Assembly: GCA_010279815.1 (NCBI GenBank)
Contig: QEOQ01000191.1
Location: forward strand, 194,949 to 258,948
Direction of reading: 5' to 3'
DNA: 64,000 bases
Origin: Brachionus plicatilis
Lineage: Eukaryota; Rotifera; Eurotatoria; Ploima; Brachionidae
Shown: positions 10,599 through 22,600 of the stretch, in pieces
How the letters are laid out: each line of letters begins with the position of its first letter
Position numbering within the stretch: the first letter of the stretch is position 1
The notes under the pieces: generated by a model
The model's database searches: none
What the model was told of the DNA's origin: nothing
Seen by the model: only the letters and a program-made list of their open reading frames with translations
Translations under genes and position numbers: made by a program

Positions 10599-10604
10599 AA
10601 TAAA
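10599..10604 (+). promoter_or_regulatory. Polyadenylation signal AATAAA
   Basis: AATAAA lies 58 bases after the Asn-tRNA synthetase stop codon, at a normal distance for mRNA 3' end formation. Confidence 0.6.
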
Positions 10605-12360
10605 AATTTAAATTATTTTTAATATTTTCGTCTTGAAATAAATTGAAAAAATTGACTTCACTTTTTTTTAAGACGTTTGAATTTAATTTTTTGATCAAAT
10701 TAAACAAGAAAATTTACAGTTAAATCCATTGATTGTAATTACAAAACATCAATTTTGAACTACAAATTTTTATCTAATGAAAAAAATATTTATTATGAAT
10801 ATTTATGTCATGATTATTAAATTGATAGTTATTACAAAGCAACGGCTTTAATTATTTACGCTAGTTAAAAATTCAAAATGGTAGGTAAATAAAAAAATTC
10901 GCTTTGGACGAAGTTAAGATAGAATTTTTTATTGATTTTTCTAAGTAAATTTAATTAAAATGATAAGTAATTGTAAAAAAAGTTAGTTAAATTAAATAAA
11001 AAAATTAAATTAAAAAAATTAGTTATGTAAAATAAAACAATTGCTAAGTAAATTAGAAAAAACCAAAAAAAAAACGCGTATAATATAATGCAATAGCAAA
11101 AATAATTTAAAAAAAAAACAAAAATATTTAAGTTAGTGTAAATTTTATTGAATATAATCTAAAATAATATAAATTGCCAGTTATAATTGAACTTTTATCT
11201 ATTTTAATATTTGATACTCTGATTTATTTAAAAAGAAACCATTATTGTCAAATCAAACCAATTATGCTTTGATAAAAAAATTATTGAAATCAGTAAACGA
11301 TTTCGGTATATTCTTTCTAAATATATCTTATAAACTAGATTAGTTGCCCATATCAATCAAAAATTCCTTTATCAGAGAAATCCTCAACAATGTATTTCAA
11401 GTCAGCGATGACAATTCTCAATATTTAAGTAAAAATTTGAGAGGAAAATCTACCTTTTTGCTCATTCATCAATCTTGAAAAAGTAAAACATTAAAATATT
11501 TAGATTAAATTTTTTGAGTTTATTTTTTTTAAATCTGTTAAAAAAATTGATATTATTGAATATAGAAAGCTTGAATGCTACAAACTCAATTTGATCACTT
11601 GATCACCAATCTATTCATCAGTTTTGTATAAAAATATTCAAATGTTTTTTTCACTATTAGCCTTTTTTGACATAGGTTCAATCAGATTTTCACTATTTTT
11701 TAAGTTATTTTCTTTCAATTTCATTTTTCATTTTTCTTTAATTTCATTCACAAATTTTCATGCGAATTATGGGAAAATAGTAAAATGGTTTTTTATTGGC
11801 AAAAGATAACATGGAATCAAGAGTTCTATACTGAAAATCATGTTAGCCATATTTTTGTAGAAAAATAATTAATTTTAGAAAGTTCAATTATTGTGTCTTT
11901 TGAAAATTAATACATAAGAATTGAACAATAATCAAAAAAAAAAGGCAATTAAATGTATCAAAGAATTGAATTCTATCAGAAGTTGACAGATAGAAAAGTT
12001 TACAAATAGTGAGAAACTATAGGCAAGCTTTGAAAAATTAAGATTTTTATCATTGTTAAAACCCAAGAGGCTTATTTCATCTAAAACTTGTACATAATAT
12101 CGAAAAATTTTTATCTTGTCAGGTAATTTAGTTTATTTATTCGAAATTATAATATAAATTTTAATTTAAATTTTTTTTTTGTTCGTTTTATTTATTCACT
12201 TATTCATGAAGAGTGTACCAGGTCCAGGTTTGAATTACCAGGTCTGAACCCATGTTGTCCTTTAAAATACTATTTGAATCAAAATAGTTTGAAATCTGAC
12301 ATGCTTAAAGTCTTTCAAACATTTTGCTATGGGAGACACAAAACTGATGTAGCCCTATAA
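10605..12360. other. AT-rich intergenic stretch
   Basis: No gene is supported. The 61-codon frame at 11624-11809 is a Phe-rich translation of T-rich DNA. No repeats with clear borders are seen before 12365. Confidence 0.4.
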
Positions 12361-12364
12361 TAAT

Positions 12365-13020
12365 AATTGGGTCTCCCTTTTCAACACAAAAAAATAACCA
12401 TTCAACACAATTTCAAAACGCTCAGCACAAAATGATTTTTTCTCAACACAAAAATTAAAATTTGAAAAAAAATACTTTTAGCACAAAAATTAAAAATAAA
12501 ATAAATGCATTCAACACAAAAGTTAATGGCTTGTTGGGAAAATTTTGAAAAAAATTTATTCAAGAACTGTTATAAAGTTGAGCTTAGCAGTAAGAAATGT
12601 TGTTGCAAGTTTTTAACTTAATTAGGATATTGTGCATATTTATTGGCATTAAAAGAGCTGTTTAAAAAAAGGACCAATTTGTCAATAAACCTTAAAGAGG
12701 TAGAGCAAAAAATGTCGAAAAATGGTTTTCTGAGACTAATTTTAATTTCTTTTCTTTAAGCTTTAAAATTTACTTTATTTACCTAACTTCTACTTATAAA
12801 TATCATTAAATAAAATTTAAAATTAAAAAAAAATTTTTTTTATTATAAATATTTTTGTGTTGAAAAAAAATTTCCTTTAAGAATTATTTTCAAACACAAT
12901 TTTTTTGTGTTAAATGTTTTTTTTTTAAATATAAATTTTTGTGCTGAGAAGAAATCGAATTGTGTTGAATTTTTTTTTCATTGTGCCAATCAGAAATTTA
13001 TTGTGCTGAAATAATATTCC
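12365..13020. mobile_element. Non-autonomous element with CAACACAA subterminal repeats
   Basis: Many copies of TTCAACACAA or CTCAGCACAA occur in one orientation at 12385-12520 and in the opposite orientation at 12850-13010, mirroring each other. The outer ends GGGTCTCCC and (reverse) TGGGAATATT are flanked on both sides by TAATAATT, which could be an 8-bp target duplication as made by hAT-type transposases, though such an AT-rich octamer can match by chance. No open reading frame is present inside. Confidence 0.45.
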
Positions 13021-13021
13021 C

Positions 13022-13286
13022 ATAATAATTATAATTAAATAAGCTATGATGTGTTAGAAACATGAAATGAGGGCTTAATCTCATCATCTCCATTAAACCA
13101 ATTTTGCCAATCTTGTTCTTAAAAACACTAGTAGAATTTGAATTTATGGTATCTTTATCCGATTCGTTCCATACATTCACTACTCTATTGCTACAAATAT
13201 TGTATCTCTGCTCACAATTCTTCACCAATTGTTTCAACATAATAAACTTATGATGTCTCGATGAAGGACGAAACACATTTTCATGC
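13022..13286 (-). pseudogene. LINE ORF2 C-terminal tail (3' part)
   Basis: The minus strand reads RPSSRHHKFIMLKQLVKNCE followed by SNRVVNVWNESDKDTINS and FKNKIG. This is the characteristic C-terminal end of CR1/jockey-clade LINE reverse transcriptases (consensus FFSNRVVNVWNSLP, then FKNRLD). It continues in frame from the piece at 14822-15070 once the MULE between them is removed. The rest of the frame towards 12998 lies in the adjacent repeat and is not LINE coding. Confidence 0.75.
13278..13286. repeat. MULE target-site duplication, left copy
   Basis: TTTTCATGC, identical to 14822-14830 on the far side of the MULE. Nine bases is the canonical target duplication of Mutator-like elements. 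Confidence 0.85.
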
Positions 13287-14821
13287 GACATTTTGAATTT
13301 TGGTACAAAAATTAAAAAAAATATATAAAAAATTCCAAAGCTTAAGTTCTGAAGGACTAAAACATGCTCTGTAAATTGTAGCAGCTGATACATCCTTTGT
13401 ACCATCAGTATTGATTCTGACTCAGCAAAATTCTGCAATAAATCTGCAAAACTCAGAAAATAGTAAAGGATATGGGGCAATCAGGTCTAAAATAGGACTT
13501 TTCACATTTTTTAACTTTTCTATAGTGATTCTTGTAGATCTTGACGCGCTGATTCCAAATATATGGGTATTTTTTGTCCTAGGTAATTATTTTATGAATT
13601 ATAGCCTTCGGAAGTTTTTAAGGGTATATTAGGTTTTTGACGAACATGATGAATATCTTATCCATGTATTGTGAATTACCTGAGATGAAAATCTTGAATT
13701 TATTTTTACCCTTATTAGTTCTTGAGCTTATTCAAAATATTCAAACTGATAATTCCCACTATCATTCATATGCTCGATTGTAAGACAAAGACTGTTTTAA
13801 TTGATAAATACCAAAAGTAAGAGATTTTATGGATAAGATATTCATCATGTTCATCAATGGATCCGATTCAAGAATGGTATTGCGACTGTAAAGCTGGTTC
13901 AAGGGTTTTTGGGGCCTGCTCCCATGTAACCAATGTAATTTGGTACTTAGGCTTTGCAAGACAAAATCCGAAAAAGATTGTATCAAATAAAAGCAAAACT
14001 TTTTATAATTTTTGCTTTGACTGCAGTAAACAAGATAATTTTGAGAATGATGATACAATTTTAAACGATGACCACATTTCAGATACTGAATAATTGAAAT
14101 AATAAAATAAAAAAATATTTTTTGTCTTTTAAAAAAGTTATTTTATCCAGCTTTTTCCAATATTAAACCAATTGATTAATAAAACTTCTTTGATAGATAA
14201 AAGTTTTCCAAGAAGGGTTTCAATGCAGGATCTGATTTTCTAGTATGTTTTAGACACTGAGCAACCCGAAAAAAATACATTTTTTTTTGGGGGGGTGTCC
14301 TTTGACATGGGGGTGCCCGGCAAAGCGAGGCATAGCCAATTTTTGGTTTTTCGAGGATAGTCCATTTTTTAAGTAATTTTTTTGACTTGATACTATTATT
14401 TTCAGATTATTCGCTCTTTTCTGAACATTTTGGTGTATTTTTTATAAAAAAATGATAAAATTTGACCAAGTTATGGATTAAAAACCTAATATACCCTTAA
14501 AAACTTCCGAAGGCTATAATTCATAAAATAATTACCTAGGACAAAAAATACCCATATATTTGGAATCAGCGCGTCAAGATCTACAAGAATCACTATAGAA
14601 AAGTTAAAAAATGTGAAAAGTCCTATTTTAGACCTGATTGCCCCATATCCTTTACTATTTTCAGATTTATTGCAGAATTTTGCTGAGTCAGAATCAATAC
14701 TGATGGTACAAAGGATGTATCAGCTGCTACAATTTACAGAGCATGTTTTAGTCCTTCAGAACTTAAGCTTTGGAATTTTTAATATTTTGTTTTTGTTTTT
14801 TGTACCAAATTTCAGAATGTC
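13287..14821. mobile_element. Mutator-like element (MULE), non-autonomous, long TIRs
   Basis: A 1535-bp element begins GACATTTTGAATTTTGGTAC and ends with the reverse complement of nearly the same sequence. Its terminal inverted repeats are about 352 bp (13287-13638) and 342 bp (14480-14821). They are nearly identical; the main difference is a deletion of about 10 bp in the right arm. Long TIRs, an exact 9-bp target duplication and an internal SWIM zinc finger are all hallmarks of the Mutator superfamily. The host LINE frame is restored precisely when element plus one duplication is removed. The transposase catalytic core is absent, so this copy depends on a partner elsewhere. The similar arms imply a recent origin. 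Confidence 0.88.
13857..14093 (+). pseudogene. SWIM zinc-finger fragment of a MULE transposase
   Basis: The 78-residue frame holds EWYCDCKAGSRVFGACSH followed by VTNVIWYLGFAR, a clean CxCx9CxH SWIM zinc finger. SWIM fingers lie near the C-terminus of MULE transposases and are thought to bind DNA. The following 45 residues are acidic and end at a stop, as at a protein C-terminus. It lies between the two terminal repeats with no DDE core upstream, so it is what remains after internal deletion of an autonomous element. Confidence 0.75.
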
Positions 14822-14830
14822 TTTTCATGC
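14822..14830. repeat. MULE target-site duplication, right copy
   Basis: TTTTCATGC, identical to 13278-13286. Confidence 0.85.
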
Positions 14831-15070
14831 TTGTTCTTGAATACTAAGGGTACATGCCAATTGATTTTGTCCAGTCCATTGACTATTTTAAACATTCCGA
14901 TCAAATCACCTCTTAGTCTTCTTGTTTCTTTTTAATTCCGCAACAAGTTTTGTGGCTCTGCTTTTCACAGACTCTAGCACTTTAATGTCTTTTATTAAAT
15001 AAAGTCTCCAGACCTGTACTCCATACTCAAGGTGGGACCTAACAAATGCTTTTTATAATCTATCCATTGA
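14822..15070 (-). pseudogene. LINE reverse transcriptase, thumb/C-terminal region
   Basis: The minus strand translates, with a few stops and frame changes, to the segment following the LINE palm domain: [13 protein letters not shown] (family LVRPHLEYAVQVW), a stretch like [19 protein letters not shown], and [20 protein letters not shown]. It runs into the tail at 13022-13286 after the MULE. It belongs to a CR1/jockey-like LINE and is inactive. Confidence 0.75.
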
Positions 15071-15084
15071 TTAGTAGGATTAGA

Positions 15085-15345
15085 TGGTCTTTTTTTGTTC
15101 ATCGACTTTAAGAAAGCCTTTGACACGATGGATCAAAAAATCCTCTTGCATAAAATCAAATATTATGGCTGTGATGAATTTTCGATGAAACTATTGGAAA
15201 ATTGTTTTTCAATGAGATCTTAATGTGTATTTTATAAAAAAACAATTTATTTAATTTAAAAGAAATTAAGTATGTTGTTCCGCAAGGTAGCGTACTGCGT
15301 CCGCTTTTAACATCTTTTCTTGATTTATTATACAAATCATATTGA
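15085..15345 (+). pseudogene. LINE reverse transcriptase palm fragment, inverted
   Basis: The plus strand gives FIDFKKAFDTMDQKILLHKI then KYYGC, and after a stop and frame change KYVVPQGSVLRPLL. These are conserved reverse transcriptase blocks around the first catalytic Asp and the VPQGSVLGP motif. The fragment abuts the C-terminal part of the same enzyme class in the opposite orientation, which is the pattern left by twin priming during LINE insertion. Confidence 0.75.
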
Positions 15346-16386
15346 TTTTTTTGCGTTGAGTATCGGAGCATTGTCTTTTTCCATTTTCTCGAAATTATTT
15401 ATGAAATGAAAGAAAAGATTAATCTTGGCATACAACACTTAACATCATCAAAAAAAATTTTTTTTAAATAGTTTTTTTTACTTGTTTGATTTCAATAAAT
15501 TTTAAATGAAAACTTTTTTTTAAATTTTAACAAAAAATTTCACCAATTTAATTTTATAATCCGGAACCTTTATTTGAAAATTTTATTATTAAAACCCAAT
15601 TGTGTCGTTTAGTTTGATTAATATAAGAAATAATTTTGGTTTAAATTTTTTTTAACTTTCTTTTTTGAAACAGATTTATCAAATTATCTAAATTTTGAAC
15701 CTTTATTTTGTTTAAATTTTTGACATAATTTTACTACAGTCTTTTTATGTCACCAAAAAATTTAGTACAAATTAACTATATAAATTTTATACAAATTTTT
15801 ATCATTGTACCACATACTAGTTGAGAAATACTTTTTCTCCTATGCCACCTCATTACCACTTCTCTTTATCTTGCCTGTTTCCTTCATTAACGCTACGTTC
15901 TGCTCTTTATTTATCTAAATCATATTGTTCTAAGAGAGAGAAAATTATTTTATTTTAAATTTTATTTAAGAATTCTTTGGTTAAATTTTTTGTTTCAAAA
16001 TTTGGTAAAAGTGTGAAAGATATTTCAGACATTTAAATTTCATGCTAAGATTTAACAATGAACAGCTAAATTTAGTTAATTAATAAATATTTTATCTTTT
16101 TTTTTAATTATTTTAAAAATGGTTAAAATTAGAATTTTTTTGTTCCTCTTTAAGTCTTCTTTAACTTTTTAAATAAAATTTTTTAAAAAACAATGCAACC
16201 TTGACACTCAAAGAAAGTCTAGTAACGAGTTTTAAATAAAGGTATCAAAAAAGTTACCATAGAAACAAAAAAAAATAAGAAAATTTTCATTAAATTTCTA
16301 TAAACTAATAAACTTTGATTAAAATTTTATTCATTTTAAAGCTTCAAATTATCTAATTAAATAATTTAAATAAAGCAAGGAAAAAA
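15346..16386. other. AT-rich region upstream of DNAH6
   Basis: Poly-T rich DNA with no supported gene, repeat border or clear core promoter. The DNAH6 5' untranslated region should lie in its last few hundred bases. Confidence 0.4.
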
Positions 16387-16656
16387 ATGGATAATCCATA
16401 TTTGGCTGCGGATTTGACTGCGGCAGCCGAAAGCTTAAAAACAAAATTAGACCCTTTAAACTTGGAGAATGATCGAAAACCAAAAGCTTTTAAATTTGGT
16501 CAAGTCGATCAAAATTTGCTCATGTCCAGGCTTTATTCCACGCCATTCAAAAAACCCAACTCAAATCAACAATATGTTCTTGACATGAGCATGACCAGTG
16601 TTCAGAAACCGCACATTAAAAAATTAGAACAAGCACCACCAGCTCCCGAGCCGATT
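16387..16656 (+). CDS. DNAH6: DNAH6 exon 1 (residues 1-90)
   Basis: Start exon, ATG preceded by AAGGAAAAAA. The tail N-terminus is low in conservation and Pro/Lys rich at its end (APPAPEPI). Donor GTAAAAAATA; intron of 49 bp, phase 0. The open frame runs on past the donor into AT-rich intron sequence, which is not coding. Confidence 0.85.
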
Positions 16657-19600
16657 GTAAAAAATAATATTTTAAAATTAATTAATTTAATTTTATTCAA
16701 TTTAGCAACGATTATTTAAACATCAGCAATTTAATTTACCAGAGTCAATTCATCAGCGAAATAAACAAAAATTGGACGAAGAAATGAAACAAAAGCAGGT
16801 TCAAAGCTCACAATACAAGAAAATAAAACGTGATTCGATGGAGACCAAAAAATTAGAGGTGGAAGTGTTAGAAGAACTTGGCGAGGACGCATTCAAAAAA
16901 GAATCATCTCTAGATAGCCACACAGACATGGAAAGACAGGTAACCTTTGTTCCCAGACCTCCGCCTCCGAGGGAAACACAACCAACTCCGGTCAGTAAGA
17001 GACATATTCGAGGGGCCAAAATTCCACCCATTGCACCTAAAGTTAACTTTGACGGTGAAACAAATATGCTTGTTATATTCGACGCAATAAGGCAACAACC
17101 CGCCGGATTTTTTTTATATCTCAGTCACATATACCCTAAAAATTCGAATAATTATAACTTTTATAATGTCAAGTAAAATTTTTTAAAACATTTAAAAAAT
17201 TTTTTTCTAATAAATTTTTTTAAGAGTGGTTAATTATGTCAATTGTAACAAAGATGAGTATTTTACAATTGGGCAGAATGGTGTATGCCACTTTTGTGCT
17301 GGCGAGGAAATTGAATATACATCTTTGGAGCGATGGGAACAAGAATACAAATTGTACCTTAAGCTAATAAAGGTAATTATTAAAATAATAAAGAAAAAAA
17401 TTTGCAAGTATTATGAAATAATAGAGAATGCTAAATTTTATATAAATTTTTATTGCTTTTTATTTTTAAAAATCAATTTTGAAATCAATTTTTTTATTTT
17501 TTTATTTTTTTTTAATCAGTAGGAAAAATTAAAAAATTATAGAGATATTTTATATTTAAAATATTGAACATTCAAATTACTTATTTAAATTATTTTTGTT
17601 TTCAACACAGTTTTTTAATAAAAATAAATATCGTCTTACAATAAGGTATTTATCAGTATTAAAAATCTTTTACAAAAAAAACCTATGTCAATCAAAATGA
17701 TCGACTTTGGAAGTGAAAGAAATAATTTTTGAGCTAAATCGAACTTTTAAAAAAATAAAGTTTTATTTAAATATTTATTTATTAAATGTGAACAAAAGTT
17801 AAATAGAACAATCGTCTATCTTTTATTTGTTTACCAGTAAACTTTTTAAGTTAATTTTAAGTAAATGATCAAAACTTACTGATCATTCTCAAAAATTATC
17901 ATCAATAAAGATTTTTTGATATTTTTTTGTAAAATTTGAAGCAGATCATGTTCAATCACCAACAAGTATTTTGAATAATTCTACATAAATAAAATTTTCA
18001 AAAAGTTTTGCAGACATTAAAAGATAAGTTTAGCATTTACTTAAGAAATATGCTTGTGCAATTTTGAAATTTTATAATTAAAAAATACTTTAAAACCTTT
18101 TTTTAAAATATTCAAATTTTGATCATCTACTTCAATTTTCCATTATGTTTTCAATTTTTAGACATTAATATTAAGTTATATTAGGTTTTATTTTTAAAGC
18201 TAATAATTGTTTCTGTAAATTAAATACCTTTATGTGCTTCAAAAAATAAAATTGAATTTCAGCTTATTTTCAAAAGTTAGATTTTGGTAATTGTTATATG
18301 AACTTAGTTAATTAAATAATTGAAGGCAACTTTAAGTTTTTCAATTTTTATGTTTTTATTTAATTAAATTAATGCAGATATACATTTTTTGATTTAACAC
18401 TAGGAGCACCGACGAGTCATAATGACTCTTTTTCGATTTGGCCGCTATAATCCAAGTCAATTTTTGTTATTTGGGCAAAATTTTTTTTTTCAACAAGAAT
18501 AACTTTCTAAATTAACTAAATTCAAATAAAAAAAATTTTTAGTAATTATAATTAATTATTTTGTTCAAAATGTAAAAAAAAAGTGTGTAGATATTGTACA
18601 AAAGAAAAAGAGAGTATTTGTAAAAAATGTGATTGAACATAGATATTTTATAAGGCCTAAGAAAAGACTGAAATTTAATAATTTACTATTTTTATTCAAT
18701 TAATTTAATATTTTCAATAAATTCAAGCATAAAATATATAATTTATTCTTTATTTTTCATAACGAGTGATTGACTCGTTTTAGGGTTTCTAGTGTTAACA
18801 TACTTTGTTAAATCTTAAGGTAAAATCTGCAAATGTCTGCAAAAAATTATCCATTAAAAACAGCATCATTTAGATTTTGATATTGCAGAGTTTACTTTTT
18901 TATTTAGCATAGAATGTTTAATCCAAAAATGCATCTCTGCATTAATTTAATTAAGAAAAAACAATTTATTTAATATTTTAAACTTGATTTTATCTTTTTG
19001 ATCAAAAACTTCAAATTGTTTAATTCAATTAGATTTCTCTGTTCGATGAGTCAGTTAATTAATAATTAAAAATCAAAAAAAAATTAAAAAAAAAAACTCT
19101 TGAAATTTTGTTTTAATTTAGCAAGATCAATTTTTCTAATAAATAAAAATTAAAAAATTTAATTAAAAAATTAATAAAATATTTATTTAAAATTATTTTT
19201 ATTTTAGTTGAATGTGTTTTTTAAATTTCGTCAATGGAAAGCATTTAATGTGTGGCATGTGAACGTAAGAGATAAACGGGTCAAATTTTCACGCAAAGAT
19301 TTGCAAAAAAATCTGTTCATTTTGAACGATGTAAAAATTATATTAAAAAAAAATAATTTTTTTTAAACTTTATTTTAAAAGTCTTTACGACCAGCACTTC
19401 TAAATATCCGCGAGATGTGCTACCGCATATCAAACATGAGTTTGTGTAAAATTGAAATGGGAAAGACTTACACACTGAGCGAATTCAAGGACACACAATT
19501 TGAACAATTGAAGCAAGTGTCCAAGCGTTTGGCTGAATTTCGCGATTTGGTCAAGGACGTTGTATCAAGTGCATGCAAAAGTGCCCTATTCGAGGCTGGT

Positions 19601-22600
19601 TTCACTCCGGACAACTACATCAACGAGTCCGAAACTCCAGTACCAGACACCGGAGCCCCTGGCACAGCCTCGAGCTTCATGCAAAGCAACTACAACATTG
19701 ACATATACGGCCAGGCTCCCGACAAAATGACCTACACTGATCAAGCTCAAAAGCGCAAAGAATGCCAAAGACTTACAAAGTAAAATTTTATTTTTTTTTT
19801 AATAATTAATAAATTTAATAAAATAAATTTTTTTTAATTAAAAAGCTTTATTAGAATGGCTGATTATTTAATAGTGGGCACACTGCACGTGCTAGCAGTC
19901 AATTCGGTCCAGAGTTTGCTGAATTATTTTACTGAACAATTGGAGAATACTCCCAGTCTGGAGGAAATTCAAGCTACCAACAAGATGCCGGAAAAACTTG
20001 ACTCGGATGATGCAGAGCCAGTACCAGAGATAAAAAAAGAAGCAACATTGATCATGGCAGACAAAGACGATGAAAAAGACGAGGAAAAAATGATTCCGCC
20101 TCTTTACATATCCGAGCTGGTGCTCGAAATTGATTCATTGACTTTTAGGCCTGATTTGGATCAATTTAGGGAAACAATTGGAGAAATAATTCAGCAATTC
20201 AAAGATACTTTGCTTCAAGTTGAAAATTTAGTTCCGGACAAGTATTTTGATCCGTTTACCAGGCCAATAATAAATCGAAAATTTGAGGAGAAAACTTGCG
20301 GCGAGGGTCCCAAATTGGACATTATGTTCGAAGATGATCAGCATTTGAAGAGTCAGGAGAATAAATGCCGCGAGTGTTTGAACGCTGCGTTCAATGCGGC
20401 TCAGCAATATGCGGACACATTTGAGCCTTATAGGATATTTTACCGCGAAAATGAGGAAACAGATGTGGAAAAAATACGAACTGAAGAGCATAGTGTTGAA
20501 TTCTTTGCCAAGTCGTTGGAAAAGTATCACTTGGAAGAGGAAATGGTTGAGATTATTGTGAACAAGAGACACTTGGGAATGATGTTGGTAGATGCCAATG
20601 AAATGAAAAATAAGCTCACTCCTAATCCTGTTCGATGTTTGGATGTGGTCAATGATATTTTGCCGCAAATTGCCAAACGAAAAACAGATTCGTTAATTGC
20701 CGAATCTCAGGAGGCAACATTTAAACTTGAGTACAAACCAAATACTACAATTGAGTATGTAGATGCACTGACGTTTTTGGAACAAATTCAAGAAAGAGTA
20801 TGTTTTATTTTTATATAAAAAAATTTGCTAAATCCAAAAAAAATTATAAATACTTTGTTTATTTAATTTTAAAAAATAAAATAGTTAGCTTTTTTGATAA
20901 TATGAATTGAGAAAATTATAAAGTAAAGATTTCAAGTTAGATTCAAAATTATTTAAGGTAATATCAATTGAAAAATTTTAATTTAAAAAAAAAATTTGCG
21001 ATTAATTTTTATTAAGCTCTTAGAATTTTAGTTTTTGATTTCAAATAAATAAAAAAAATGTGACTTGTACACATTTATTTAAAACAACTAAAAATTAAAA
21101 AAAGAAAAATCAATAGATAATGCTCAAAAAGAATCTAATTTAAATTTAAGTCATTTGAATTGACTTGAAATTTTTTTTTGAAAAAAAAGTCATTTCAAAC
21201 ACTTTGAGATAAAAATGGCCGTCTTAATAACCACATGGAACGGCAAAGGACTTATTTTTAAAAAGTAAATCTTCAATTCAAATCAAATGACTTTTTTTAT
21301 GAAAAAAAAATTCCAAATCAAAGTCAAGTCAAGTGACCTGACTTTGACTTAATGACTTTTAAAAAACTCTGAATAATTGAGATCTAAGAACTATTTTAAC
21401 ATCAAATTTTTGTAATTAATTAAATAAATAAAATTTAAATTTTTCATTGAAGCAATAAAACTTTGGCTTCGTGAAATTTCTTACAAAACTTCCAAACAAA
21501 AATAAAAAATTTTATAACTTTTGTTCTACTAATCGAAAACTTGTTCTGCAGATGAAAAAAAGTAAAACAACTTTTGTTTCACCTACTGAAGAAGTCTCAA
21601 AATTTGTGCAAATTAATTCCGTTTTATTTTGAATACTTTTAAATAGGGCGCAATTTTGCAGAATTCGCACAGATTTTGCAGACTACCACAGTAGGTGAAA
21701 CAAAAGTTGCTTGACTTTGTTTCATATGCAGAACAAGTTTTTGACCATTAGATCAAAAGTTTAAATTTATTTATTTTTATATTGAAAGTTTTGTATGAAA
21801 TTTCTCAATGCCTAAAACTTTTAAGAAATAACTCAAAATCAGACAAAATAGGCCAAATCAAGATATGAATGTTTTTACTCTCTGGTCAAGGTGGAACTTT
21901 TGAATTTTTGTTGACAAAAAAAATTTTCCTCAATAAATTGAGAAAACCATTTAATGAAAACGATAGAGATGAAAATCTCCCCTTTTATTATTTGTGGGTA
22001 GCGAAAATTGTAACAGATAATACTATTAAATTTATAATAAAGAAAACAACAATTGGAAAAAATTAGAAAAAATAATATTAAAGATATTAAATTTAATTTT
22101 TATCTTTAAATTTGTGACAAAAAAAATAAAATTGTGTTTTTTTAAGTCTCAGATTTCATGGAAGCTTTTAAATTTGTTTAAAAACACATTTAAACTTAAG
22201 AATACTTCAAAGATGATAGAAATTAAGTAATCTATTTCGGCAGCGAAAAATAAAAAGAATTTTATTAAAAAAATTTATTTAATTTTTCTATATATATTCA
22301 AGGTTAATCAACAGGCTAGTGCCCATGCCTCATGAGATTGATTAACACTTCATTTATTTAATTGATTATTAAAAAAAATATATAAAAATTAAATAGAGTT
22401 ATTGATTTAATAGTTGTTTGAAAAAATTTAACAACAAGCTATTTAAGTTAGAGAGGTGATTTCACAACAGTATTTTACGAAAAATTACGTAAAATACCGT
22501 AAATTAACCAAATTTTACCACATTTTACGTAAATTAACGTAAAATCCGAAAAGTGAAAAAGAAGTATTTTAAAATTTACGAAAAATTACGTAAATTTTTA

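Noticed and set aside
11624..11809. 61-codon Phe-rich frame
   Set aside because: T-rich DNA translation with no start context, homology or splice partners.
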